64,000 bases of DNA from Aquabacterium sp. J223 (GTDB lineage Bacteria > Pseudomonadota > Gammaproteobacteria > Burkholderiales > Burkholderiaceae_C). A program made the position numbers and the translations under genes. Below are positions 50,528 to 58,428 of this stretch, piece after piece. The notes beneath the pieces are model-generated. The model was not told the DNA's origin. It did not search any database and saw nothing but the letters and a program-made list of their open reading frames with translations. Location: the NCBI RefSeq assembly GCF_024666615.1, contig NZ_CP088297.1, positions 2,976,001-3,040,000 on the forward strand. Direction: 5' to 3'. The first letter of the stretch is position 1. The number at the start of each line of letters is the position of its first letter.

Positions 50528-51724
50528 ATGGCCCTCGAACACATCACCGTCCTCGACCTCACGCACATGCTGTCGGGGCCCTACGGCACCATGCTGCTGA
50601 CCGACCTCGGCGCCCGCACCATCAAGGTCGAGCCACCCGTCGGCGGCGAAGGCACCCGCCGGCTGCTGGAACACGACCCCGACCACTCGCGCGGCGGCAT
50701 GGGCGCCTACTTCCTGACGCTCAACCGCAACAAGCAGAGCGTGTGCATCGACCTGAAGTCGCCGCGGGGGCGCGAGGTGTTCCTCGACCTGGTGCGACAG
50801 GCCGACGTGGTGTTCGACAACTTCAGCGTCGGCGTGCCGCGGCGGCTGGGCATCCACCACGAGGCCCTGGCGGCGGTGAACCCGCGCATCGTCACCTGCT
50901 CGGTCACCGGCTTCGGCGAGACCGGCCCCGATGTCGACCGGCCGGCGTTCGACCAGGTGGTGCAGGCCATGGGCGGCGGGATGTCGATCACCGGCTCGCC
51001 CGAGACCGGCCCGATGCGCAGCGGCATCCCGATCGGCGACCTGGGCGGCGGGCTCTTCGGCGCCGTCGGCGTGCTGGCGGCCCTGGTGGAACGCGAGCGC
51101 ACCGGACGCGGCCAGCACGTCGACATCTCGATGCTGGACGCGCAGGTCTCGCTGCTCAACTACATGGCCACGATGCACTTCCTGTCGGGCCAGGTGCCGC
51201 AGGGCATCGGCAACGGCCACTTCGTCCACGTGCCGTACAACAGCTATCCGACGGCCGACGGCCATGTCATCGTCGCATGCATCGGCGACGCGTTCTTCGA
51301 GCGCTTCGTCGAGTGCATGGACATCGCCGAGCTGCGCGACCCGGCGCTGAAGCAGCAGCCGGTGCGCTTCGCGGCCAAGGCGCGCATCGACGCGCTCATT
51401 GCGCAGCGCATGCGCCGGCGCACCACCGCCGAATGGCTGGCGCAGCTGCGCGAGGCCCGCATTCCCTGCGGGCCGGTCAACAACTTCGCCCAGGCGCTGA
51501 ACGACGACCAGGTGCGCGCGCGCGACATGGTGGTCGAGGTGCCGCTGCACACCGGTGACACCGTGCGCATGCCGGGCAACCCGGTCAAGCTGTCGGCCGC
51601 CCGGCCCACCGAGTGGCGCGCCCCGCCCCAGCTGGGCGAGCACACCGACCGCGTGCTGGCCGACCTGGCGGGCTACCCCGCCGACCGCATCGCGGCGCTG
51701 CGCAGCGCCGGCGCGGTCGGCTGA
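50528..51724 (+). CDS. CaiB/BaiF (family III) CoA-transferase
   Basis: A 398-residue CoA-transferase. N-terminal ITVLDLTHMLSGPYGTMLLTDLGARTIKVEPPVGGEGTR binds CoA; catalytic Asp is in DISMLDAQVSLLNYMA; C-terminal VNNFAQALNDDQVRARDMVVEV is typical. It moves CoA between two carboxylic acids. Together with the lyase gene 20 bp downstream it would activate a hydroxy-dicarboxylic acid for C-C cleavage, as in itaconate/citramalyl-CoA or HMG-type pathways. Substrate not determined. Confidence 0.87.
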   Translation: MALEHITVLDLTHMLSGPYGTMLLTDLGARTIKVEPPVGGEGTRRLLEHDPDHSRGGMGAYFLTLNRNKQSVCIDLKSPRGREVFLDLVRQADVVFDNFSVGVPRRLGIHHEALAAVNPRIVTCSVTGFGETGPDVDRPAFDQVVQAMGGGMSITGSPETGPMRSGIPIGDLGGGLFGAVGVLAALVERERTGRGQHVDISMLDAQVSLLNYMATMHFLSGQVPQGIGNGHFVHVPYNSYPTADGHVIVACIGDAFFERFVECMDIAELRDPALKQQPVRFAAKARIDALIAQRMRRRTTAEWLAQLREARIPCGPVNNFAQALNDDQVRARDMVVEVPLHTGDTVRMPGNPVKLSAARPTEWRAPPQLGEHTDRVLADLAGYPADRIAALRSAGAVG

Positions 51725-51744
51725 CCCTGGCAAGGGACCGGACC

Positions 51745-52659
51745 ATGGAACGACTGCACGTCACCGACGTCGCGCCACGCGACGGCCTGCAGAACCAGTC
51801 GGTGCCCGTCGGCACCGACGGCAAGCTGCAACTGATCGAACGCCTGGCGGCGGCGGGCGTGGCCAGCGTCGAGGTCACCAGCTTCGTCTCGCCCAAGGCG
51901 GTGCCGCAGATGGCCGATGCCGGTGACCTGCTGCCGCTCGTGCAGCAGCGCCTGCCCGCGCTGCGCACCTCGGTGCTCGTGCCCAACTTGACCGGGCTGC
52001 AGCGCGCAAGGGCGGCGGGTGCCCGGGAGATCGCGGTGGTGCTGTCCGCCACCGAGACGATGAACCGCAAGAACATCAACATGGGCCTCGAGCAGGCGGC
52101 CGAGGTCAGCGAGCAGACGGTGCAGGCCGCGCTGGCGGCCGGGCTGCGCGCGCGGGCCTACGTCGCGGTGGCCTTCGAATGCCCCTTCGAGGGCGAGACG
52201 CCGCTGGACCGGGTGGTGGCGCTGGCCCGGCGCATGGCCGCGGCGGGCGCACAGGAAATCGTGATCGCCGACACCATCGGCGCGGCGTCGCCGGCCATGG
52301 TGCGCGACCGCCTCGGCGCGCTGCGCCAGGCCGTCGCGGCCGAGCGGCTGGCCATCCACCTGCACGACACGCGCGGCATGGCCGTGGCCAATGCCTGGGC
52401 CGCCGTGGAAGCCGGCGTGCGCCGTTTCGACGCCAGCGTCGGCGGCATCGGCGGCTGCCCCTTCGCACCCGGCGCCGCCGGCAACCTGGCCACCGAAGAC
52501 CTGGTGCTGCTGGCCCACCGCTGCGGCTTCGAGACCGGGATCGACCTCGACGCGCTGCTGGACGCCGTCGACCATGCGCAGGCGCTGCTGCAGCGGCCGC
52601 TGGGCGGTCGTTCCAGCGCCTGGCTGCGCGGGCAACGCGCGAAGCGCCAGCCCGCCTGA
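51745..52659 (+). CDS. Hydroxymethylglutaryl-CoA lyase-like enzyme
   Basis: A 304-residue TIM-barrel lyase. The substrate Arg is in VTDVAPRDGLQNQ, metal ligands in HLHDTRGMAVANAW, and the catalytic Cys loop is GGIGGCPFAPGAAGN, matching HMG-CoA lyase. Without leucine-pathway genes nearby it may cleave a related 3-hydroxyacyl-CoA such as citramalyl-CoA made by the CoA-transferase next to it. The ATG at 51745 is chosen because the family starts at this point; the frame is longer upstream. Confidence 0.87.
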   Translation: MERLHVTDVAPRDGLQNQSVPVGTDGKLQLIERLAAAGVASVEVTSFVSPKAVPQMADAGDLLPLVQQRLPALRTSVLVPNLTGLQRARAAGAREIAVVLSATETMNRKNINMGLEQAAEVSEQTVQAALAAGLRARAYVAVAFECPFEGETPLDRVVALARRMAAAGAQEIVIADTIGAASPAMVRDRLGALRQAVAAERLAIHLHDTRGMAVANAWAAVEAGVRRFDASVGGIGGCPFAPGAAGNLATEDLVLLAHRCGFETGIDLDALLDAVDHAQALLQRPLGGRSSAWLRGQRAKRQPA

Positions 52660-52690
52660 CGCCGACTCTCGCAGGCGCGCCGGCGCGAGC

Positions 52691-53647
52691 CTAGGCCGGC
52701 CCGGCCACCGAAGTCCAGCCCAGCAACGCCAGCGAGCGCAGCAGCGCATCGGGCCGCGCCAGGTTGCGCCCGGCGATGTCCATCGCGCTGCCGTGCGCCA
52801 CGCTGGCCACCAGCACGTCGCCGCCGACCGACAGCGCGCTGGCCGCCTGCGGCGCCAGCAGCTTGATCGGGATGTGGCCCTGGTCGTGGAACATCGCCAC
52901 GTACAGGTCATGCGCCCTGGCGGCCAGCAGCACGTCGCCGCCGGTGGGGCCGTCGACGGCCAGGCCCTCGGCGCGCAGGCGGTCGGCGGCCGGCATGGTG
53001 ACCCGCGCGTCGTCGTCGCCGAAGAGGCCGCCCTCCGACGCATGCGGGTTGAGACCGAACAGCGCGATGCGGGGCGCCGGCACCCCCAGCCGCGTGCAGG
53101 CCATCGCCCCGGCCCGGGCGGCGCGTTCGACCAGCGCCGGCGTCAGGCGGGCCAGCGCCTGCGCCACGCTCTCGTGCAGCGTGGCGTGCACGATGCGCAG
53201 GCCGCCCCCCACCAGCAGCACGAACACCGAGTCCGGCGGCAGGCCGCACACCCGCTCCACCAGCGAGGCATAACCGGTGAAGGCGATGCCGGCCTGGTGG
53301 ATGGCGGTCTCGTGGTGGGGCGCCGCCACCACGGCGTCGAAGTGCCCGGCCTGCACCGCCGCGATGGCCGCACTGGCCGAGGCCACCGCACTGGCGCCGG
53401 CCTCGGCAGACACCTGGCCCGGCCGGTGGGCGGCGCGCGGCAGGCCGCCGGCGTCGTGCACCGGCAGGCCGTCCAGCACCGACGACAGTCCGATGGCCGC
53501 CGCCGTGTCGTGCAGCACGTGGGCCGGGCCGAAGACCGCCAGCGTGCCGTCGCTGCGGCGGGCCGGCGGCAGCGCGGCCAGCGCCTTGAGCACGAGCTCG
53601 GGGCCGATGCCGTTGGGGTCGCCGGTGGCGATGGCGATGCGGTTCAT
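52691..53647 (-). CDS. PdxA-family dehydrogenase (TphB-like by context)
   Basis: A 318-residue protein of the PdxA family, with GDPNGIGPELVLKAL at the start, HHETAIHQAGI in the middle and MFHDQGHIPIKLL, where His residues bind a divalent metal. In terephthalate degraders the PdxA-like TphB oxidises the cis-diol that the TphA dioxygenase makes. Here it lies beside iclR and a tph-like operon, so it is more likely the diol dehydrogenase than a B6 enzyme. It is on the minus strand, 10 bp after iclR, whereas in Comamonas tphB is inside the tphA operon. Confidence 0.75.
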   Translation of the reverse strand: MNRIAIATGDPNGIGPELVLKALAALPPARRSDGTLAVFGPAHVLHDTAAAIGLSSVLDGLPVHDAGGLPRAAHRPGQVSAEAGASAVASASAAIAAVQAGHFDAVVAAPHHETAIHQAGIAFTGYASLVERVCGLPPDSVFVLLVGGGLRIVHATLHESVAQALARLTPALVERAARAGAMACTRLGVPAPRIALFGLNPHASEGGLFGDDDARVTMPAADRLRAEGLAVDGPTGGDVLLAARAHDLYVAMFHDQGHIPIKLLAPQAASALSVGGDVLVASVAHGSAMDIAGRNLARPDALLRSLALLGWTSVAGPA

Positions 53648-53657
53648 GGGATGGCCT

Positions 53658-54416
53658 TCACAGCAAGGTGCAGAGGTCGCGGGCGCCTTCGAGCAGCGGC
53701 GGCAGCAGCCGCTCGACCATCTCGTCCATGCCCATCTGCGCGGCCTGCACGCTGACCGTCATCGCCACCTCCGAGCGGCCGCTGGCGTTGGGCACCGGCA
53801 CGGCCAGCGAGCGCAGGCCGAGCTCGTACTCCTGGTCGCTGAGCGCGTAGCCGCGCTCGCGGGCGTCGCGCACCGCGGCGACGATGGCGTCGACGTCGAC
53901 GAGGGTGTGCGGGGTGAAGGGCGTGAGGTCGGTGTGGCCCAGCAGCATGCGCACCTCGACGTCGGTCTTCTGCGCCAGCAGCACGCGGCCGGTGGACAGG
54001 CAGAACGCCGGCAGCCGGGTGCCGACGCCCACGGTCGGCGAGAACACCCGGCGGCTGTGCGAGCGGGCGAGGAACACCACGGCGGTCTCGTCGAGCACCG
54101 CGATGGAGGCGGTCTCGTTCGTCTTCAGCGACACGGTGTCGAGCACCGGCTGCGACTTGCGCGGCAGCGGCGCCGCCGACAGCAGGCCGTAGCCCAGCCG
54201 CAGCACCCGCAGGTCGAGCGAGAAGTGCTTGCCGTCGTAGTCGGCATAACCGAGGTGGGCCAGCGTGAGCAGGTAGCGCCGGGCCGCCGCACGGGTGAGC
54301 CCCGTGCGCGCGGCCACCTCGGTCAGCGTCAGCCGCGAATGGGCGCTGTCGAAGGCCTCGATGACGGCAAGGCCGGTCTGCAGCGAGGCCACGAAGTCGC
54401 GTCGCGCCAGCTTCAC
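53658..54416 (-). CDS. IclR-family regulator of the tph-like operon
   Basis: A 252-residue regulator. HTH at SLQTGLAVIEAFDSAHSRLTLTEVAARTGLTRAAARRYLLTLAHLGY, then the IclR effector domain (TASIAVLDETAVVFLARSHSRRVFSPTVGVGTRLPAFCLSTGRVLLA and GYALSDQEYELGLRSLAVPVPN), of the PobR/PcaR/PcaU-TphR group that respond to aromatic acids. It is divergent from the receptor gene; two copies of a 15-bp palindrome lie between them and a third lies at 44.97 kb. Probably an activator with terephthalate-type acids as effector, by analogy with TphR. Confidence 0.9.
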   Translation of the reverse strand: MKLARRDFVASLQTGLAVIEAFDSAHSRLTLTEVAARTGLTRAAARRYLLTLAHLGYADYDGKHFSLDLRVLRLGYGLLSAAPLPRKSQPVLDTVSLKTNETASIAVLDETAVVFLARSHSRRVFSPTVGVGTRLPAFCLSTGRVLLAQKTDVEVRMLLGHTDLTPFTPHTLVDVDAIVAAVRDARERGYALSDQEYELGLRSLAVPVPNASGRSEVAMTVSVQAAQMGMDEMVERLLPPLLEGARDLCTLL

Positions 54417-54443
54417 CGTGGCGCCCCCTCACCCCTTGCCGAA

Positions 54444-54458
54444 GTACGCATTGCGAAC
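54444..54458. promoter_or_regulatory. IclR operator copy near iclR
   Basis: GTACGCATTGCGAAC is an imperfect dyad whose reverse complement matches the site at 54543-54557 at 13 of 15 positions. It lies 28 bp before the iclR start, placed for autoregulation. Confidence 0.55.
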
Positions 54459-54542
54459 ATGGGCGCGCTGTGCATTGACCCTCCCACACACTGGTCCCCA
54501 CACTACCAGCACCAAGCGGGCATCGACGCCGCAACGTACCGA

Positions 54543-54557
54543 GTGCGCAATGCGCAC
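54543..54557. promoter_or_regulatory. IclR operator copy near the tph-like operon
   Basis: GTGCGCAATGCGCAC has perfect seven-base arms around one base. It lies 30 bp before the receptor ATG at 54588, in the 171-bp divergent gap. Its centre is 99 bp from that of the copy at 54444-54458. Confidence 0.6.
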
Positions 54558-54587
54558 CGACCCGACGAACACCGAACGGAGACCACC

Positions 54588-55565
54588 ATGCCACGACGCC
54601 GCTTCACCCTGCCCTGCGCCCTGGCGTGGGCCCTGCTGGCCGGCGCCGGCCCGGCGCTCGCGCAGGCCGCCTTCCCCAACAAGCCGGTGCGCATCATCGT
54701 GCCCTTCCCGGCGGGCGGCACGGCGGACGCCATCCCGCGCATCGTCTCGGAGAGGCTCAGCGCGATGTGGGGCCAGCCGGTGGTGATCGACAACCGGCCC
54801 GGGGCCGGCGGCAACGTCGGCGCCGAGCTGGCCTTCCGCGCGGAGCCCGACGGCTACACCCTGCTGGCCAGCCCGCCCGGACCGCTGGCCGTCAACGCCA
54901 GCCTCTACAAGAAGCTGACCTACGACGTCACCAAGTTCATGCCCGTGTCGCTGCTGGCCACCATGCCGAACGTGCTGGCGGTGCGCAGCAACCTGCCGGC
55001 GCAGGACGTGCAGCAGCTCATCGCGATGGCGCAGAAGGAACCGGGCAAGGTGACCTTCGCCACACAGGGCAACGGCACCACCTCCCACCTCACCGGCGCG
55101 CTGTTCCAGCAGCGCACCAACACCTCGCTGGTGCACGTGCCGTACAAGGGCACCGCCCCGGCGCTGACCGACCTGGCCGGCGGGCAGGTCGACATGATGT
55201 TCGACAACATCTCCTCCACCCTCGGCCAGTACAAGGCCGGGCGGGTGAAGGTGCTGGCGGTGGCCACCGCCAAGCGCCTGCCCAGCATTCCCGAGGTGCC
55301 GACGATGGAGGAAGCCGGCGTGCGCGACTTCCGCACCGGCACCTGGGTGGCGGTGGTGGCGCCCCCCAACACGCCGGCCGCGATCACCGCCGCCATCAGC
55401 AAGGCGATGGCCGAGGTGGTGAAGACGCAGGAGGTGCAGAAGCGCTTCGCCGACCTGGGCGGCGAAGGCGTCGGCGGCACGCCGGCGGAACTGGCCACCT
55501 TCCTCGCCGCCGAGTCGGCCCGCTGGCGCGAGGTCGTGCAGCGCGCCAACGTCAGCGTCGACTGA
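54588..55565 (+). CDS. Bug-family (TctC) receptor 5, TphC-like
   Basis: A 325-residue binding protein with signal PRRRFTLPCALAWALLAGAGPALAQ and Bug motifs: KPVRIIVPFPAGGTADAIPRIV, IDNRPGAGGNVGAELAF, GKVTFATQGNGTTSHLTGAL and IPEVPTMEEAGV. Its place first in an operon with a TphA2-like oxygenase matches TphC, which captures terephthalate for a TctAB-type permease. GGAGACCACC precedes the ATG. It is the closest paralogue in the window of receptor 3. Ligand is inferred from the operon. Confidence 0.87.
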   Translation: MPRRRFTLPCALAWALLAGAGPALAQAAFPNKPVRIIVPFPAGGTADAIPRIVSERLSAMWGQPVVIDNRPGAGGNVGAELAFRAEPDGYTLLASPPGPLAVNASLYKKLTYDVTKFMPVSLLATMPNVLAVRSNLPAQDVQQLIAMAQKEPGKVTFATQGNGTTSHLTGALFQQRTNTSLVHVPYKGTAPALTDLAGGQVDMMFDNISSTLGQYKAGRVKVLAVATAKRLPSIPEVPTMEEAGVRDFRTGTWVAVVAPPNTPAAITAAISKAMAEVVKTQEVQKRFADLGGEGVGGTPAELATFLAAESARWREVVQRANVSVD

Positions 55566-55613
55566 CCGGCACGGCGCCCTCGCCTCTCCTCTTCTTCTTC
55601 GCAGCACGCCACC

Positions 55614-56867
55614 ATGAACGACGTCGCCACCCCGGCCGCGCCCGGCCGCACCTGGCCGGACGAGGGCCTGACCCGCATCCCCTACTGGGTCTACACCGAC
55701 GAGGCGCTGCGCCGCCAGGAGCAGCAGCGCCTCTACCAGGGCGAGACCTGGAACTACCTCTGCCTCGAAGCCGACCTGGCGCAGACCGGCGACTACGTCA
55801 GCACCTTCGTCGGCGAGACGCCGGTGGTGGCGGTGCGCGCGGAGGACGGCGAGCTCTACGCCTTCGAGAACCGCTGCGCCCACCGCGGCGCGCTGATCGC
55901 GCTGGAGAACGCCGGCCGCACCGACCAGTTCACCTGCGTCTACCACGCCTGGTCCTACGACCTGCAGGGCACGCTCAAGGGCGTGGCCTTCGAGCAGGGC
56001 GTGGCCGGCAAGGGCGGCATGCCGCCGGGCTTCGACAAGCCGGCGCACTCGCCGCGCAAGCTGCGCGTGGCCACCACCTGCGGGCTGGTCTTCGGCAGCT
56101 TCTCGGACGACGTGCCCGACCTCGAGGACTACATCGGCGAGGCGGTGCTCGGCCGCATCCGCCGCATCCTCGGCAAGGGCGAGATCGAGGTGCTGGGCCG
56201 CTTCACGCAGAAGCTGCCCAACAACTGGAAGCTGTACTTCGAGAACGTCAAGGACAGCTACCACGCCAGCCTGCTGCACCTGTTCCTCACCACCTTCGAC
56301 GTCAACCGGCTGACGCAGAAGGGCGGGCTGATCGTCAGCGAGGACGGCGGCAACCACGTCAGCTATTCGATGGTGATCCCCGACGAGCGGCACGGCAGCG
56401 AGTACCGCGACCAGGGCATCCGGTCGGAGAACCAGGACTACACCCTGCACGACACCAGCTTCCTGCAGGGCACCGACGAGATCGGCGACGGCATCACGCT
56501 GCAGATCCTCTCGGTGTTCCCGGGCTTCGTGCTCGGCCAGGTGTGGAACAGCTTCGTCGTGCGGCAGGTGCTGCCCAAGGGCGTCGACGAGACGGAGCTG
56601 CACTGGACCTACTTCGGCTTCAGGGAGGACACGCCCGAGCAGCGCACCGCGCGGCTGAAGCAGCTCAACCTGGTCGGCCCGGCGGGCCTGGTGTCGATGG
56701 AGGACGGCTGCGTCGGCGGCTTCGTGCAGCGCGGCATCGCCACCGCCGAGGACGAGCGGGCGGTGGTGCAGATGGGCGGCGACGCCACGTCGTCCAGCGA
56801 CACCCGCGCCACCGAGGCGTCGGTGCGCGGCTTCTGGAAGGCGTACCGCCGCCACATGGGCCTGTGA
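55614..56867 (+). CDS. Aromatic-ring dioxygenase large subunit (TphA2-like)
   Basis: A 417-residue Rieske oxygenase. The [2Fe-2S] ligands are Cys88-x-His90 and Cys108-x2-His111 ([10 protein letters not shown] and CVYHAW); the mononuclear iron site is Asp214-x2-His217-x4-His222 in [13 protein letters not shown]. From memory the sequence tracks Comamonas TphA2 closely ([40 protein letters not shown], and the ending [13 protein letters not shown]). TphA2A3 cis-dihydroxylates terephthalate with TphA1 as reductase. Terephthalate is the likeliest substrate, but a related benzoate such as anthranilate or isophthalate cannot be excluded. Confidence 0.87.
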   Translation: MNDVATPAAPGRTWPDEGLTRIPYWVYTDEALRRQEQQRLYQGETWNYLCLEADLAQTGDYVSTFVGETPVVAVRAEDGELYAFENRCAHRGALIALENAGRTDQFTCVYHAWSYDLQGTLKGVAFEQGVAGKGGMPPGFDKPAHSPRKLRVATTCGLVFGSFSDDVPDLEDYIGEAVLGRIRRILGKGEIEVLGRFTQKLPNNWKLYFENVKDSYHASLLHLFLTTFDVNRLTQKGGLIVSEDGGNHVSYSMVIPDERHGSEYRDQGIRSENQDYTLHDTSFLQGTDEIGDGITLQILSVFPGFVLGQVWNSFVVRQVLPKGVDETELHWTYFGFREDTPEQRTARLKQLNLVGPAGLVSMEDGCVGGFVQRGIATAEDERAVVQMGGDATSSSDTRATEASVRGFWKAYRRHMGL

Positions 56868-56878
56868 GGAACGATCCC

Positions 56879-57355
56879 GTGAAGACCCTTGAACTGCACC
56901 TCGCCGTCTCGCTGCTGCAGGCGCGTTATGCCCAGGCGATCGACGACGACCGGCTCGAAGACTGGCCCGGCTTCTTCACCGAGGACTGCTTCTACAGCAT
57001 CACCTCGCACGAGAACCACGTGCGCGGCCTGGCCGCCGGCATCGTCTGGTGCGACAACCAGGGCATGTTGAAGGACCGCGTCTCCGGCCTGCGCGAGGCC
57101 AACATCTACGAACGCCACCGCTACCGCCACGTGCTGTCGATGCCGGCCACCGTGCAGCCCGAGGGCGACCGGGTGCGCGCGCAGACGCCGTTCGCCGTCT
57201 ACCGCATCACCCGCAACCGGCCGAGCGAGCTGTTCGTCACCGGCTGCTACCACGACGAGTACCGCATCACCGGCGAGGACGACCTGAAGATCGCGCGACG
57301 GGTGGTGGTCTGCGACAGCTCGGTGTTCGACACGCTGCTGGCGATCCCGTTGTGA
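56879..57355 (+). CDS. Aromatic-ring dioxygenase small subunit (TphA3-like)
   Basis: A 158-residue beta subunit with the SnoaL/NTF2-like cone fold. AQAIDDDRLEDWPGFFTEDC, then AAGIVWCDNQGMLKDR and LREANIYERHRYRHVL match TphA3 nearly residue for residue in the middle of the protein. GTG start preceded by GAGGAACG; the large subunit stops 11 bp earlier. Its stop overlaps the reductase start as GTGA, so all three components are co-translated. Confidence 0.87.
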   Translation: MKTLELHLAVSLLQARYAQAIDDDRLEDWPGFFTEDCFYSITSHENHVRGLAAGIVWCDNQGMLKDRVSGLREANIYERHRYRHVLSMPATVQPEGDRVRAQTPFAVYRITRNRPSELFVTGCYHDEYRITGEDDLKIARRVVVCDSSVFDTLLAIPL

Positions 57356-58416
57356 GCACGGGGACGCGCCACCGCGTCCAGGTGGCCGACGGGCCGGGCT
57401 TCGACTGCGGCGAGGCCGAGTTCGTCCTCACCGCCGCCGAGCATGCGGGCTGGAGCCTGCCGGCGTCCTGCCGCGCCGGCATCTGCGGCACCTGCGAAGG
57501 CGCCGTGCGCGACGGCGCCTTCGTGCTGCAAGGCGCCCACGGCAAGGGCGAGGGCGACGTGCTGCACGGTCCGCTGCCGGAGGTCAAGCTGTGCCGGGTC
57601 AAGCCGCGCTCGGACCTGCTCCTCGCGCCGCGCGGCGCGGTGCAGCGGCTGGACCCCGCCGCCGCCGAGCCCATCCCCGCCAAGCTGCTGAAGGTGGAGC
57701 ACCCCTGCCCGGAGGTGGCGGTGCTCAAGCTGCGCTTCCCGGCGGGCAAGCGGGTGAAGTTCAAGGCCGGCCAGTACCTGAAGGTGCTGCTCGACGACGG
57801 CCAGGAGCGCTGCTTCTCGATGGCCAATCCGCCGCAGGTCAGCGACGCGGTGGAGCTGCACGTCGGCCGCGTGGACGGCGGCCGCTTCTCCGACCTCGCG
57901 TTCAACGCACCCGAGGCCGGCGGCCTGAAGCCGGGCGACACCGTGCGGCTTCGACTGCCGCTGGGCGACTTCCATCTGCGCGAGGCGTCGCACGAGGACG
58001 GCGAGCGACCCATCGTGCTGGTCGCCGGCGGCACCGGCTTCGCGCCCATCCAGTCGATCGTCGAAGACCTGCTCAAGCGGCGGTCGACGCGGCCGGTGCA
58101 CCTGTTCGTCGGCGCCCGTCGGCCGGCCGGGCTGTACCGCGACGCGCTGGCCCGGCGCTGGGCCGAGGCCGCGCCCTGGCTGCGCTACACGCCGTCGCTG
58201 TCGCGGCCCGAGGCCGGGGACGGCTGGACCGGCGCGATCGGCCGCCTGCCGGAGGTGGTGACCGCAACACTGCCCGACCTCGCCGGCCACGAGGTCTACG
58301 CCTGCGGCTCGCCCGACATGGTCGCCGCCGCGCGCGAGCGCTTCCTGGCACACGGCCTGGCCGCCGACAACTTCCACTGCGACGCCTTCGCGCCGTCGAC
58401 CGAACAGGCCGGCTAG
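57352..58416 (+). CDS. Dioxygenase reductase (TphA1-like, ferredoxin-FAD-NAD)
   Basis: A 354-residue reductase. The N-terminal plant-type ferredoxin has Cys-x4-Cys-x2-Cys in SCRAGICGTC and the fourth Cys in VKLCRVKP; then the flavin domain with RCFSMANPP (FAD) and the NAD domain with VLVAGGTGFAPIQSIVEDLL and YACGSPDMV. The order ferredoxin-FAD-NAD matches TphA1, which feeds electrons to TphA2A3. Start is a GTG overlapping the small subunit stop. The following MFS gene is 12 bp away. Confidence 0.87.
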   Translation: MSTGTRHRVQVADGPGFDCGEAEFVLTAAEHAGWSLPASCRAGICGTCEGAVRDGAFVLQGAHGKGEGDVLHGPLPEVKLCRVKPRSDLLLAPRGAVQRLDPAAAEPIPAKLLKVEHPCPEVAVLKLRFPAGKRVKFKAGQYLKVLLDDGQERCFSMANPPQVSDAVELHVGRVDGGRFSDLAFNAPEAGGLKPGDTVRLRLPLGDFHLREASHEDGERPIVLVAGGTGFAPIQSIVEDLLKRRSTRPVHLFVGARRPAGLYRDALARRWAEAAPWLRYTPSLSRPEAGDGWTGAIGRLPEVVTATLPDLAGHEVYACGSPDMVAAARERFLAHGLAADNFHCDAFAPSTEQAG

Positions 58417-58428
58417 CATCCATCCGAC

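Noticed and set aside
51745-52659. HMG-CoA lyase in leucine degradation
   Set aside because: No isovaleryl-CoA dehydrogenase, methylcrotonyl-CoA carboxylase or enoyl-hydratase gene is nearby; the linked CoA-transferase suggests another substrate.
52691-53647. PdxA in pyridoxine synthesis
   Set aside because: Family match is real, but the neighbours are an IclR regulator and a tph-like operon with no B6 gene, so a TphB-like diol dehydrogenase is the better reading.
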